A DNA stretch of 7,023 nucleotides, from NCBI GenBank assembly GCA_964549995.1, contig CAZJXF010000162.1:1-7023 (forward strand), written 5' to 3'. The translations under genes and the position numbers were made by a program. This document shows, one piece after another, positions 1 to 6,221 of the stretch (position 1 is its first letter; each line of letters starts with the position of its first letter). The stretch is from Desulfatirhabdium sp964549995. GTDB taxonomy: Bacteria > Desulfobacterota > Desulfobacteria > Desulfobacterales > Desulfatirhabdiaceae. Under the pieces are notes generated by a model, which did no database searches, was not told the DNA's origin, and worked only from the letters and a program-made list of their open reading frames with translations.

Positions 1-298
1 CCGGCTCCACATCCGAACAAAGCCCCCATCCGTGGCTGACGACGGCCCGGATCCAGTCTTCCGGCCATTGTTCACTGCGCAGAATCTCCTCGGTTTTCCT
101 GCAGTGCTGATCCGGGAATTTTTCGTAGTCGAGATCATGGATAAGACCGATAATCCCCCACGTGTCTTCGTCCTGCCCCCGTTTTCTCGCCATGTACCGC
201 ATGACGGCTTCCACACTCAGGGCATGTTTGATGAGGCTCTCGGACTGGTTGTAACGGCGCAGAAGCGCCCAGGCTTCCTCTCGTGTCGGTGTCTTCAT
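1..298 (-). CDS. HD-domain (HDIG-type) phosphohydrolase, 3' end beyond window
   Basis: Reading leftward from an ATG at 298 gives 99 open codons that run off the left edge, so the C-terminal part is missing. The N-terminal region (LIKHALSVEAVMRYMAR, His25) followed by GIIGLIHDLDYEKFP (His54-Asp55) is the typical start of small HDIG-domain proteins, in which a first His and the HD pair bind catalytic metal. His65 and His89 are further candidate ligands. Relatives are soluble cytoplasmic metal-dependent phosphohydrolases of about 180-200 aa, often of unknown substrate. The gene starts 14 nt after the stop of the GAF-ATPase gene, with an AAAAGG-like ribosome site in the gap, so it is probably the last visible gene of that operon. 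Family assignment is secure. The substrate is unknown, and nothing here shows that it is a cyclic-nucleotide or (p)ppGpp enzyme. Confidence 0.85.
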   Translation of the reverse strand, partial: MKTPTREEAWALLRRYNQSESLIKHALSVEAVMRYMARKRGQDEDTWGIIGLIHDLDYEKFPDQHCRKTEEILRSEQWPEDWIRAVVSHGWGLCSDVEP

Positions 299-312
299 GG
301 GTTAACCTTTTC

Positions 313-2616
313 CTATTTGATGCAGACTTTGCGAACCTGCAACAGGTTACAGTGACCGGCGAAAACTTTCTCGATTCCATCCTGTTTCAAGGTGGTCATG
401 CCGTCGGCAATGGCCTGATCCCGGATTTCTTCCATCCGAGCCTTGTTCTGAATGAGCTTCTTCACGGCGTCGGTTCCCATCAGCAGTTCATGAATGCCCA
501 TCCGGCCTTTGTATCCCGTATGGTTGCACAGGTCGCAGCCCTCGGGTGCGTAAAGCATGAGATCGTCGTTGTAAGGAATGTGGACGTTTTTTTCGAAATG
601 TTCCGGGCCGTACTCCCGCACCAACTCGTCGTATTCGGCACGACTCGGATGATAGGGTTTCTTGCATTGCTTGCACAGGGTCAGCACCAGACGCTGGGCG
701 AGAATGCACAGCACGGCATCTGCAAAATTGAAGGGGTCCATTCCCATATCGAGAAGCCGCGTGATCGATTCCGGTGCACTGTTCGTGTGCAGGGTGGAAA
801 ACACGAGGTGCCCGGTCAGGGAAGCCTCGATCCCGATCTGGGTGGTCTCCTTGTCCCGCATTTCGCCCACCATGATCACATCGGGGTCGGCCCGTAAAAA
901 AGCACGCATGGCCGTCGAAAAATCGAACCCGATCTTCGGCGCCACCTGCACCTGACGAAGCCCGCGTTGGGTGATTTCGACCGGATCTTCTGCCGTCCAG
1001 ATCTTCGTCTCCACTTTGTTGATGTACCCGAGAGCCGAATGGAGGGTCGTGGTTTTGCCGGAACCGGTCGGCCCACAGACGAAGATGATCCCGTACGGTT
1101 TGGTGATGGCGCTGATGAAGTTTTCGTAATTCCGTTTCGAAAACCCCATCTTGTCGAGCGGAATCGGCTCGCCTGCCGCCAGGATCCGCATCACCACGTC
1201 TTCGAGTCCGCCTTGGGTGGGCACGGTCGCCACCCGCAGCTCGATGTCTTTTCCGCCGTATTTCTTGAACTTGATTTTTCCGTCCTGGGGTTTGCGGCGT
1301 TCGGCAATGTCGAGATCGGCCATGATCTTGATGCGGGAAACCAGGGCATTTCGGTAGTTGTACGGAATGGTCTGGTAGGTGTGACACTGTCCGTCCACCC
1401 GGAAACGGACCTGAACGTTTTCCTTTCCGGGATAGGGCTCGATGTGGATGTCGGATGCCTTGCGGTTGTAAGCGTCCAGGATGATCTTGTTGACCAACTG
1501 AACCACGGCACTGTCTTCCTCGCCGACGGTCTGTTCGCTTTCATCGTTTTCGGTGACGTCGGCCTGCAGCCGGGAAAGGATTTCGTCGATGCCGCCGGTA
1601 TCCTTTTCCTCTTGCGTAAAGAGGGTGATGAACTGATGGATGTCTTCCTCGAGGGCCAAACAGAATTTGAGCGGCTCCGTCTTGAAGATCGACTTGATCA
1701 TGTCGATCTTCTGCAGGTCCCGCGGATTGTCGATGGCAATCACCACATGCCCTTCGTCCATTTTGAGGGGCACCCAGACATTGCTTCTCAAAAAAGCCGG
1801 TTTGACGCGGGTAATGAGTTCCCCCGGAATGACATAGTTCGGGGAGTATTCGACGAACGGCAATTTGTAGAACCGGCTCAGGGAAGTAAGAACGTGTTTT
1901 TTTTCGATCTTGAACTGTCGGATGAGGACGGTTTCAACGGCTTCTTTGCGCTGGCGGGCTTCGATGATGGCCTTCTCGAGCTCCTTCAGGGTGATGAGGT
2001 TTTCATCGATCAAATGGTCGAATTTGCTGGGGCGACTGATGGCCATCCGCTTCTGGTTGTAGAGAGCGATGCCGAGAATGTTGGCAAGCTCCTGCACCGA
2101 GGCTTCGTCCATGCTCGAAAACGGTTGATCGTTGCACCGATTGATGAGCTGAATGACCCCAAGCAGGTATTTCTGATAGATGATCGGGCAGGTCAACACC
2201 TGACGGGTGACGAAACCCGTCTTCTGATCCCAGCTTCGATCGAAGTTGAGTGCCGGATCGATGCGCCGCAACTCTTCTGTATCATAACAATTGGCGATGT
2301 TGACAACCCGCTGTTTGTATGCGGTGAACCCGGCAATGCTCGACGGAGCGATGGGGATGCGGATTTCGCTGATTTCGTTGCCTGTCTTGAATCGGGAAAA
2401 GAGCTCTTTCTTGGGCCCGTCGACGACATAGATGGTAATGCGCTGGGCTTCGAAGAGCTGGATGATCTCGTCCCGAAGGTTGACGAGGATTTCGTCCAGG
2501 TTGCTGGCTGCATTGATGCGGTTGCAGATGTCCTGAAGTTTCCGGCGGTAGATGACCTCGCTCTGCAGACGTTGCAGGTTGGAAGGAGCGTCTTTCGGGG
2601 GATAGGAATCGGCCAT
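313..2616 (-). CDS. GAF-domain-fused GspE/PulE/PilB-family ATPase (type IV pilus or type II secretion motor)
   Basis: This 767-aa protein is a hexameric secretion/pilus assembly ATPase that would act at the cytoplasmic face of the inner membrane. Residues about 25-190 read as a GAF sensor domain (ITIYVVDG, SSIAGFTAY, LLGVIQLINR). Residues about 200-345 are a MshEN/GspE N-terminal domain. The ATPase core follows: RFRVDG (404-409), Walker A GPTGSGKTT (515-523), Asp box EDPVE (543-547), Walker B DPDVIMVGEMRD (577-588) and His box TGHLVFSTLHTN (601-612). Two CxxC pairs (Cys648/651 and Cys694/697) form the usual zinc site of this family. Ordinary PilB/GspE proteins are about 500-570 aa; the extra length is the GAF module. 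The ATG at 2616 is preceded by GGAGGAG about 9 nt away, which overlaps the stop of the upstream gene. No other pilus or secretion gene is in view, so PilB and GspE cannot be separated. The ATPase looks catalytically intact. Confidence 0.95.
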   Translation of the reverse strand: MADSYPPKDAPSNLQRLQSEVIYRRKLQDICNRINAASNLDEILVNLRDEIIQLFEAQRITIYVVDGPKKELFSRFKTGNEISEIRIPIAPSSIAGFTAYKQRVVNIANCYDTEELRRIDPALNFDRSWDQKTGFVTRQVLTCPIIYQKYLLGVIQLINRCNDQPFSSMDEASVQELANILGIALYNQKRMAISRPSKFDHLIDENLITLKELEKAIIEARQRKEAVETVLIRQFKIEKKHVLTSLSRFYKLPFVEYSPNYVIPGELITRVKPAFLRSNVWVPLKMDEGHVVIAIDNPRDLQKIDMIKSIFKTEPLKFCLALEEDIHQFITLFTQEEKDTGGIDEILSRLQADVTENDESEQTVGEEDSAVVQLVNKIILDAYNRKASDIHIEPYPGKENVQVRFRVDGQCHTYQTIPYNYRNALVSRIKIMADLDIAERRKPQDGKIKFKKYGGKDIELRVATVPTQGGLEDVVMRILAAGEPIPLDKMGFSKRNYENFISAITKPYGIIFVCGPTGSGKTTTLHSALGYINKVETKIWTAEDPVEITQRGLRQVQVAPKIGFDFSTAMRAFLRADPDVIMVGEMRDKETTQIGIEASLTGHLVFSTLHTNSAPESITRLLDMGMDPFNFADAVLCILAQRLVLTLCKQCKKPYHPSRAEYDELVREYGPEHFEKNVHIPYNDDLMLYAPEGCDLCNHTGYKGRMGIHELLMGTDAVKKLIQNKARMEEIRDQAIADGMTTLKQDGIEKVFAGHCNLLQVRKVCIK

Positions 2617-2632
2617 CGTCGGTTACTCCTCC
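2617..2632 (-). promoter_or_regulatory. Ribosome site overlapping the upstream stop codon
   Basis: On the minus strand GGAGGAG (2626-2632) runs directly into the TAA stop (2623-2625) of the small membrane protein gene and lies 9 nt before the ATG of the GAF-ATPase. Ribosomes finishing the small gene therefore end on the initiation site of the next, which suggests translational coupling. It also supports the small gene being genuinely translated. Confidence 0.7.
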
Positions 2633-2853
2633 AGATGCTTGCGAAAATGGTTCAGAATCTTTTTCCCCCCGCCGCCAATCAGCACGATGCCCATGAGGTA
2701 GAAGCAGAAGGTGATGAAGGGAATCATATCGGCAAAGACGGGAATCGAACGAATCTGCGGCATGACTTCCGGAATCCGAAAAAACACGCCGATTCCGGCT
2801 GCCACCAAAGCCACCCCCCAGATCAGTTGAAACGGATGTGGTTTGGGTTCCAT
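2623..2853 (-). CDS. Small two-helix membrane protein of unknown function (76 aa)
   Basis: I do not recognise this protein. It begins MEPKPHPFQLIWG and has two hydrophobic segments: residues about 8-25 (LIWGVALVAAGIGVFFRI) and about 41-61 (MIPFITFCFYLMGIVLIGGG). It ends in a basic, charged tail (KKILNHFRKHLEE), as expected of an inner-membrane hairpin with cytoplasmic ends. The ATG at 2853 is chosen because AGGGAG (2859-2864) lies 5 nt upstream. A start at 2925 would extend the frame by 24 residues into the upstream radical SAM gene and has no reason to be preferred. It sits 16 nt after the AmrS stop and 6 nt before the GAF-ATPase start. That position suggests, but does not show, a role with the membrane-associated ATPase. 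Confidence 0.75.
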   Translation of the reverse strand: MEPKPHPFQLIWGVALVAAGIGVFFRIPEVMPQIRSIPVFADMIPFITFCFYLMGIVLIGGGGKKILNHFRKHLEE

Positions 2854-2869
2854 GAGGACTCCCTTCGGT

Positions 2870-3886
2870 TCAGGTCTCTCGCAGGGCGATGGATACACCG
2901 CATTCGGGGCATTTTCCATCGGCAATCCGGTTCTTTCGGATCCAGAAGCCCATGCGCTCGATCAGCAGCGCCGAGCATCCGGGACAAAAGGTATGCTCTC
3001 CCGGATCGCCGGGGACGTTGCCGGTATACACATAGTGCAACCCTGCGGCAAGCCCGATGCGCCGGGCTTCCTTCAGGGTGGAAACCGGTGTGGCGCTGCG
3101 ATCCAGCATCCGATAGTCGGGATGAAACCGGCTGATATGCCAGGGAACATCGGGGCCGAGATCCGACCGGATGAACGCTGCAAGCTTCTCCAATTCCTTC
3201 GGATCGTCGTTGAGCCCCGGAATGAGCAGGGTGGTGACTTCGACCCATATCCCTTGGCCGACCATGCGGCGCAGGGTATCCAGAACGGGCGCAAGTTTTG
3301 CAGAGCAAATGTTGCGGTAAAAATCGTCCGAAAAAGCCTTCAAATCGACGTTGGCCGCATCCAGCACCGGTGCGAATGCCTCCAGCGCCTCCTGGCTCAT
3401 GTATCCGTTGGTGACAAACACGTTTTTAAGTCCCTTGCGGCGGGCTTCCTTCATGACATCGAGGGCGAATTCTCCAAACACCGTCGGCTCCGTGTAGGTA
3501 TAGGAGATGCTGCGGCTTCCGGAGGCAAGGGCGGCATTCACCACCGCCTGTACAGAACGCTCTTCCCCGAGGATGGTGCCTTTCCGATCGTTCGGCATCT
3601 GAGCGATGTCTGCGTTTTGACAGAAACGGCAGCGGAAATTGCAACCCACCGTTGCAATGGAATAGGATTGGGAACCGGGCAGAAAATGAAACAGCGGCTT
3701 TTTTTCGATGGGATCGACATGTTCAGCAATCAGCTTACCGTAAACAAGCGTATAGAGCATGCCGCCCCGGTTTTCCCGCACCCCGCAGATGCCGCGTTTG
3801 CCTTCCGCAATGGTGCATCCGTGAGCACACAGGTTGCAGATCACGCTGTCACGATCGGATTTCCGATACAAGATCGCTTCCATCAT
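2870..3886 (-). CDS. amrS: AmmeMemoRadiSam system radical SAM enzyme (AmrS)
   Basis: This 338-aa protein has the full architecture of the AmrS family, formerly annotated as pyruvate formate-lyase-activating-enzyme-like. An N-terminal Cys cluster (Cys17, 20, 24, 34; CNLCAHGC and GICGVREN) is followed by the family signature DPIEKKPLFHFLPG (58-71). The radical SAM motif CNFRCRFCQN holds the three [4Fe-4S] ligands Cys82, 86 and 89. A C-terminal zinc-ribbon-like part has CPGC (301-304) and CPEC (326-329). The family is defined by association with Memo-like and AMMECR1-like proteins; its reaction is not established to my knowledge. Neither partner is in this window. The start at 3886 overlaps the methyltransferase stop by four bases (ATGA), with GAAAGGA 7 nt upstream; a second ATG follows at once. 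Length and motifs are normal for the family, and no damage is seen. Confidence 0.92.
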   Translation of the reverse strand: MMEAILYRKSDRDSVICNLCAHGCTIAEGKRGICGVRENRGGMLYTLVYGKLIAEHVDPIEKKPLFHFLPGSQSYSIATVGCNFRCRFCQNADIAQMPNDRKGTILGEERSVQAVVNAALASGSRSISYTYTEPTVFGEFALDVMKEARRKGLKNVFVTNGYMSQEALEAFAPVLDAANVDLKAFSDDFYRNICSAKLAPVLDTLRRMVGQGIWVEVTTLLIPGLNDDPKELEKLAAFIRSDLGPDVPWHISRFHPDYRMLDRSATPVSTLKEARRIGLAAGLHYVYTGNVPGDPGEHTFCPGCSALLIERMGFWIRKNRIADGKCPECGVSIALRET

Positions 3887-4746
3887 GTCGCATTCCTTTC
3901 ACCGCTGATGATCGACGGCTCTATTCTCGCCATCCGAACGATGAATCCCCCAGACATTGGCATGGGAAGACCTCTGGAGGGCTGCCCTTCCATCTGAACA
4001 GGCATCGGAGCGGCCGTTCGCTTTTCGGATTCGCCGTACGGAACGACGAGCGGACGGGCACGAAATCGGGGCAGGACGGTTACAGACACCATCGAAAACA
4101 CCCCGAAGGGCAAATGTCTGCAGAAGGAAGCCTCCTCGATCGCCCGGCTGAACCAATTGTCCCAGCCCGGAAGAAAACAAGCATATCTCGTACGTATGGG
4201 AACAGGGCCCAGCAGGAATTGAACGGCGCGTTTCAATTGTCCACAACTGAAGCATTGAATCCGCTGTCGGGTCTCTTCGGGGAAGATTGCGATGAGCCGT
4301 CTTCTGAAACCGGATAGGGCATATGGGTTGAAAGCTGCAATGCATACCCGGTTGCGGGTGATTCGAAAGACTTCGGCAAGGGTTTCGTGGGGATCCGGGA
4401 GAAATTCGAGAGCGCAGGCCAATACGGTATAGTGGAACGCATTGTCGGAAAAAGGCAACTCGTTTCCATCGTATACGGAAAAATCCACGCGGGTTCTGAA
4501 GGATTGTGAAGCGATATCGACAAGATAAGGGGATCGGTCGACCCCGGAGACCGAAAGTCCGGCCTCGATCATGGCCTCGAGCACCGCATCGTTGCCGCAA
4601 CCAATGACAAGAGCCCTTTTCCCGCGCATCGGCTGAAGCATGTCGATGACGGCGTTCGTCAGCACGCCGACGGCAGACCTATACTCAGGTCGTTTCCACC
4701 ACTGGGTATATGCTTTTGCCGAATGAAAATCGAAGGGCGTTTCCAT
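3883..4746 (-). CDS. Class I SAM-dependent methyltransferase (methyltransferase type 11-like)
   Basis: With the ATG at 4746 the protein has 287 aa. Motif I, ALVIGCGND (45-53), binds S-adenosylmethionine. VDRS places an acidic ribose-binding residue at Asp70. YDGNELPFSDNAF (92-104) and FLPDPHETLAEV (115-126) are the motif II/III region of methyltransferase type 11 proteins. The C-terminal third has no domain I recognise and ends in a Pro/Met-rich, low-complexity stretch. The substrate (small molecule, lipid, quinone or protein) cannot be told. The frame is open upstream to a TTG at 4830, but that would translate the tandem repeat and part of the palindromic element; FDFHSAKAYTQWW right after Met1 looks like the natural start. 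No Shine-Dalgarno precedes this ATG, which fits a leaderless transcript. It is the first gene of the minus-strand group and overlaps AmrS by 4 nt, so the two are probably co-translated. Confidence 0.87.
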   Translation of the reverse strand: METPFDFHSAKAYTQWWKRPEYRSAVGVLTNAVIDMLQPMRGKRALVIGCGNDAVLEAMIEAGLSVSGVDRSPYLVDIASQSFRTRVDFSVYDGNELPFSDNAFHYTVLACALEFLPDPHETLAEVFRITRNRVCIAAFNPYALSGFRRRLIAIFPEETRQRIQCFSCGQLKRAVQFLLGPVPIRTRYACFLPGWDNWFSRAIEEASFCRHLPFGVFSMVSVTVLPRFRARPLVVPYGESEKRTAAPMPVQMEGQPSRGLPMPMSGGFIVRMARIEPSIISGERNAT

Positions 4747-4752
4747 ACGGCA

Positions 4753-4781
4753 AATGTAGGATAAGCCGTTCGATAGATCAA
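4753..4781 (-). promoter_or_regulatory. Candidate sigma-70 promoter for the methyltransferase operon
   Basis: On the minus strand TTGATC (4776-4781, 4 of 6 consensus bases) and TACATT (4753-4758, 4 of 6) are separated by 17 bases, the optimal spacing. The -10 hexamer ends only 6 nt before the ATG at 4746, so transcription would start at or beside the first base of the start codon. That would give a leaderless mRNA and would explain the missing ribosome site. Both boxes are weak matches and could be chance. Confidence 0.3.
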
Positions 4782-4810
4782 GATAAATGGAATCGATAAA
4801 TGGAATCGAT
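4782..4810. repeat. 13-bp tandem duplication (two copies plus 3 bp)
   Basis: GATAAATGGAATC occurs at 4782-4794 and again, identically, at 4795-4807, followed by GAT at 4808-4810. It lies directly upstream of the candidate operon promoter and directly beside the first palindromic element. It may be a replication-slippage product or a two-site operator; the sequence alone does not decide. Confidence 0.8.
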
Positions 4811-4817
4811 ATTGGAT

Positions 4818-4942
4818 GACGGCTTCGCAAAAAGGCCGGGATGCTGTGTCGTGCTGCATCCCTCGTCGTTGCGGCGTACGTCTAAGTACGCCTCACAGAC
4901 GGGATTTGCACTCCTTGCCTGCGGCCTTTTTTCGAAGCCGTC
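4818..4942. repeat. 125-bp palindromic element with 21-bp terminal inverted repeats
   Basis: The left arm GACGGCTTCGCAAAAAGGCCG (4818-4838) and the reverse complement of 4922-4942 agree at 20 of 21 positions. The interior is itself an imperfect palindrome centred on a perfect 7-bp stem at 4873-4892. No coding frame with a ribosome site is inside. It resembles the non-coding dispersed palindromes (REP/MITE-like) that I associate with Desulfobacterota genomes; only this one copy is in the window, so dispersal is inferred. Confidence 0.75.
4873..4892. repeat. Central hairpin of the 4818-4942 element
   Basis: GGCGTAC (4873-4879) pairs perfectly with GTACGCC (4886-4892) around a 6-nt loop. The flanking 18 bases on each side extend the pairing imperfectly, giving about 18 of 25 complementary positions per side overall. 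No T-run follows on either strand, so it does not look like an intrinsic terminator. Confidence 0.65.
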
Positions 4943-4950
4943 CATATAGT

Positions 4951-5076
4951 GGACTCGCAAAAAGTCAGATGCTCTTGTGTGAACCGCAGGAGAGCGGGTG
5001 TATTTTGCTCTGCAGCGAAAAAGGCGTGTTTCCCCCCATGCGGCTCGCTGGAGACTCATTGACTTTTTACGAGGCC
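4951..5076. repeat. 126-bp inverted-repeat element, full copy (CGTAAAAAGTC family)
   Basis: The left end GGACTCGCAAAAAGTCA (4951-4967) matches the reverse complement of the right end (5060-5076) at 15 of 17 positions. The right half (5014-5076), read on the minus strand, matches 6961-7023 at 52 of 63 positions by my count, so this is a genuinely repeated element. It has no coding capacity. It starts 8 bp after the 4818-4942 element, and the two share the CGCAAAAAG core near their left ends. Confidence 0.8.
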
Positions 5077-5083
5077 ATCCTAT

Positions 5084-5108
5084 TTGACAGAATGGATTTC
5101 ACTATGAT
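5084..5108 (+). promoter_or_regulatory. Weak promoter candidate upstream of the TauE/SafE gene
   Basis: A perfect TTGACA at 5084-5089, 7 bp beyond the palindromic element, is followed by TATGAT at 5103-5108. The spacer is only 13 nt, against the usual 16-18, so the pair is not a standard sigma-70 promoter. It is recorded because it is the best -35/-10 pair I see in the gap before the permease gene. Confidence 0.2.
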
Positions 5109-5171
5109 AGAGGGACTACCTTTTCCGCTTCCGAAAATGAGATCCCGTTTTCAAAACGATTTCTCTCGACG

Positions 5172-5179
5172 AAAGGAGG
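5172..5179 (+). promoter_or_regulatory. Strong ribosome binding site of the TauE/SafE gene
   Basis: AAAGGAGG lies 4 nt before the ATG at 5184. It is a near-perfect Shine-Dalgarno sequence and fixes the start of the permease, even though the spacing is at the short end. Confidence 0.8.
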
Positions 5180-5183
5180 CTGC

Positions 5184-6137
5184 ATGCTTTTTCCCATTGC
5201 CGGTATCGAAGTCTCCCCCTGGATTCCGCCTTTGGTTGCCTTCGTCATTTCCTTCTTCACCTCCATGGGGGGCGTGTCAGGGGCCTTTCTGCTGCTTCCC
5301 TTCCAGATGTCTTTCCTTGGCTACACCCATCCTTCCGTCAGCGCCACCAATCAGTTGTTCAATATCGTCGCCATCCCGAGCGGGGTCTACCGTTACTGGA
5401 AAGAAGGCCGTATGGTCTGGCCCCTCACATGGGTCGTCGTGCTCGGCACCCTGCCCGGAGTGCTGATCGGCGCCTATGTCCGTATCGTGTATCTTCCCAA
5501 TCCAAAGAATTTCAAATTGTTCGCTGCCGCAGTCCTCTTCTATATCGGGCTCCGGATGGTGATGGATCTTCTCAAGAAAGGAGCAGGCGCGGACAGCAAG
5601 GCAGCCAGCGAAAAGCGGTTTCAAGAAATGGTGCGGCAATACCGTTCGCAGACAGGAGACAGGCAGGCAAAGCAGCAGCTTCCTGCCGTTCGGGTCACCC
5701 ATTTCAACCTGAAACGTCTTGGATACACGTTCTACGGAGAAAGCTTCGATGTATCGTTTTGGGGGATCTTCAGCCTGAGCTTCATCGTCGGCATCGTTGG
5801 CGGGATCTACGGCATCGGCGGGGGAGCCATCATCGCACCGTTCTTCGTGACGTTTTTCGGTTTGCCGGTCTATACCGTAGCCGGGGCCGCGCTGATGGGC
5901 ACCTTCATGACATCCGTTGCCGGCGTGGCCTTCTACCAGGCCATCGCCCCCTTCTACCCGAACATGTCCATCGCACCTGACTGGTTGTTGGGTATTCTGT
6001 TCGGTGTAGGCGGCATGGCTGGCATGTACATGGGGGCACGGTTTCAGAAATTCGTGCCCGCCAAGGCCATCAAGTGGATGCTTGCCGGAATCATTGTTTT
6101 TACGGCAAGCAAGTACGTCGTCGATTTCTTCCGGTAA
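5184..6137 (+). CDS. TauE/SafE-family membrane permease (putative sulfite/sulfonate or other anion exporter)
   Basis: This 317-aa polytopic inner-membrane protein has the two-fold repeat of the TauE/SafE (DUF81) family. The first half carries TSMGGVSGAFLLLPFQMSFL (26-45) and the second half GGIYGIGGGAIIAPFF (206-221), the paired Gly-rich helices of the family. About eight hydrophobic segments can be seen, roughly within 12-65, 79-100, 112-130, 191-255, 266-285 and 296-314. The halves are joined by an unusually long, charged, presumably cytoplasmic loop (about 131-190, rich in Lys, Arg and Gln), which explains a length above the usual 250-270 aa. Family members are linked to export of sulfite, sulfoacetate or related sulfur anions, but substrates are mostly unproven and none is indicated here. 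It is a single-gene unit converging on the universal stress protein gene. Confidence 0.9.
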   Translation: MLFPIAGIEVSPWIPPLVAFVISFFTSMGGVSGAFLLLPFQMSFLGYTHPSVSATNQLFNIVAIPSGVYRYWKEGRMVWPLTWVVVLGTLPGVLIGAYVRIVYLPNPKNFKLFAAAVLFYIGLRMVMDLLKKGAGADSKAASEKRFQEMVRQYRSQTGDRQAKQQLPAVRVTHFNLKRLGYTFYGESFDVSFWGIFSLSFIVGIVGGIYGIGGGAIIAPFFVTFFGLPVYTVAGAALMGTFMTSVAGVAFYQAIAPFYPNMSIAPDWLLGILFGVGGMAGMYMGARFQKFVPAKAIKWMLAGIIVFTASKYVVDFFR

Positions 6138-6221
6138 CCGGGTCAACCAACACCTGAGCCTGCGAAGGCGTTCATCCAAACGTCCGCCCCCCCGCACCTG
6201 CAAGGGGACAGTTCACGAACC

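Larger units (their letters stand above)
4747..5183. other. Gene-free intergenic region between divergent transcription units
   Basis: This 437-bp stretch separates the minus-strand methyltransferase operon from the plus-strand permease. I see no coding frame with a ribosome site or recognisable product in it. It contains a promoter candidate for the operon, a 13-bp tandem duplication, two adjacent palindromic elements and the leader of the permease, each listed separately. Confidence 0.8.

Noticed and set aside
32..355. Plus-strand open frame of 107 codons at the left end
   Set aside because: It lies antisense to the HD-domain gene, whose metal-binding motif is evident on the minus strand.
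967..3135. Very long plus-strand open frame (722 codons) antisense to the GAF-ATPase, the small gene and part of AmrS
   Set aside because: The opposite strand encodes clearly conserved proteins with intact motifs throughout. The antisense translation has no recognisable domain and a repetitive Phe/Asp/Val-rich composition typical of the mirror frame of GC-biased codons.
2843..3997. Plus-strand open frame (384 codons) antisense to AmrS
   Set aside because: It mirrors a conserved radical SAM gene, crosses two gene junctions and shows no domain of its own.
4747..4830. Upstream TTG start extending the methyltransferase by 28 residues
   Set aside because: The extension would translate the 13-bp tandem repeat and the arm of a palindromic element, and it has no homology-like sequence.
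4782..4942. CRISPR array
   Set aside because: There are only two abutting 13-bp copies and one palindrome, with no regularly spaced repeats separated by unique spacers.
4816..5466. Plus-strand open frame across the palindromic elements into the permease gene
   Set aside because: It is made of repeat sequence and an out-of-frame part of the permease gene, with no ribosome site or family resemblance.
5277..6203. Minus-strand open frame (308 codons) antisense to the permease
   Set aside because: The plus strand encodes a clear TauE/SafE protein with a strong ribosome site; the antisense product is His/Asp/Gly-rich without any motif.
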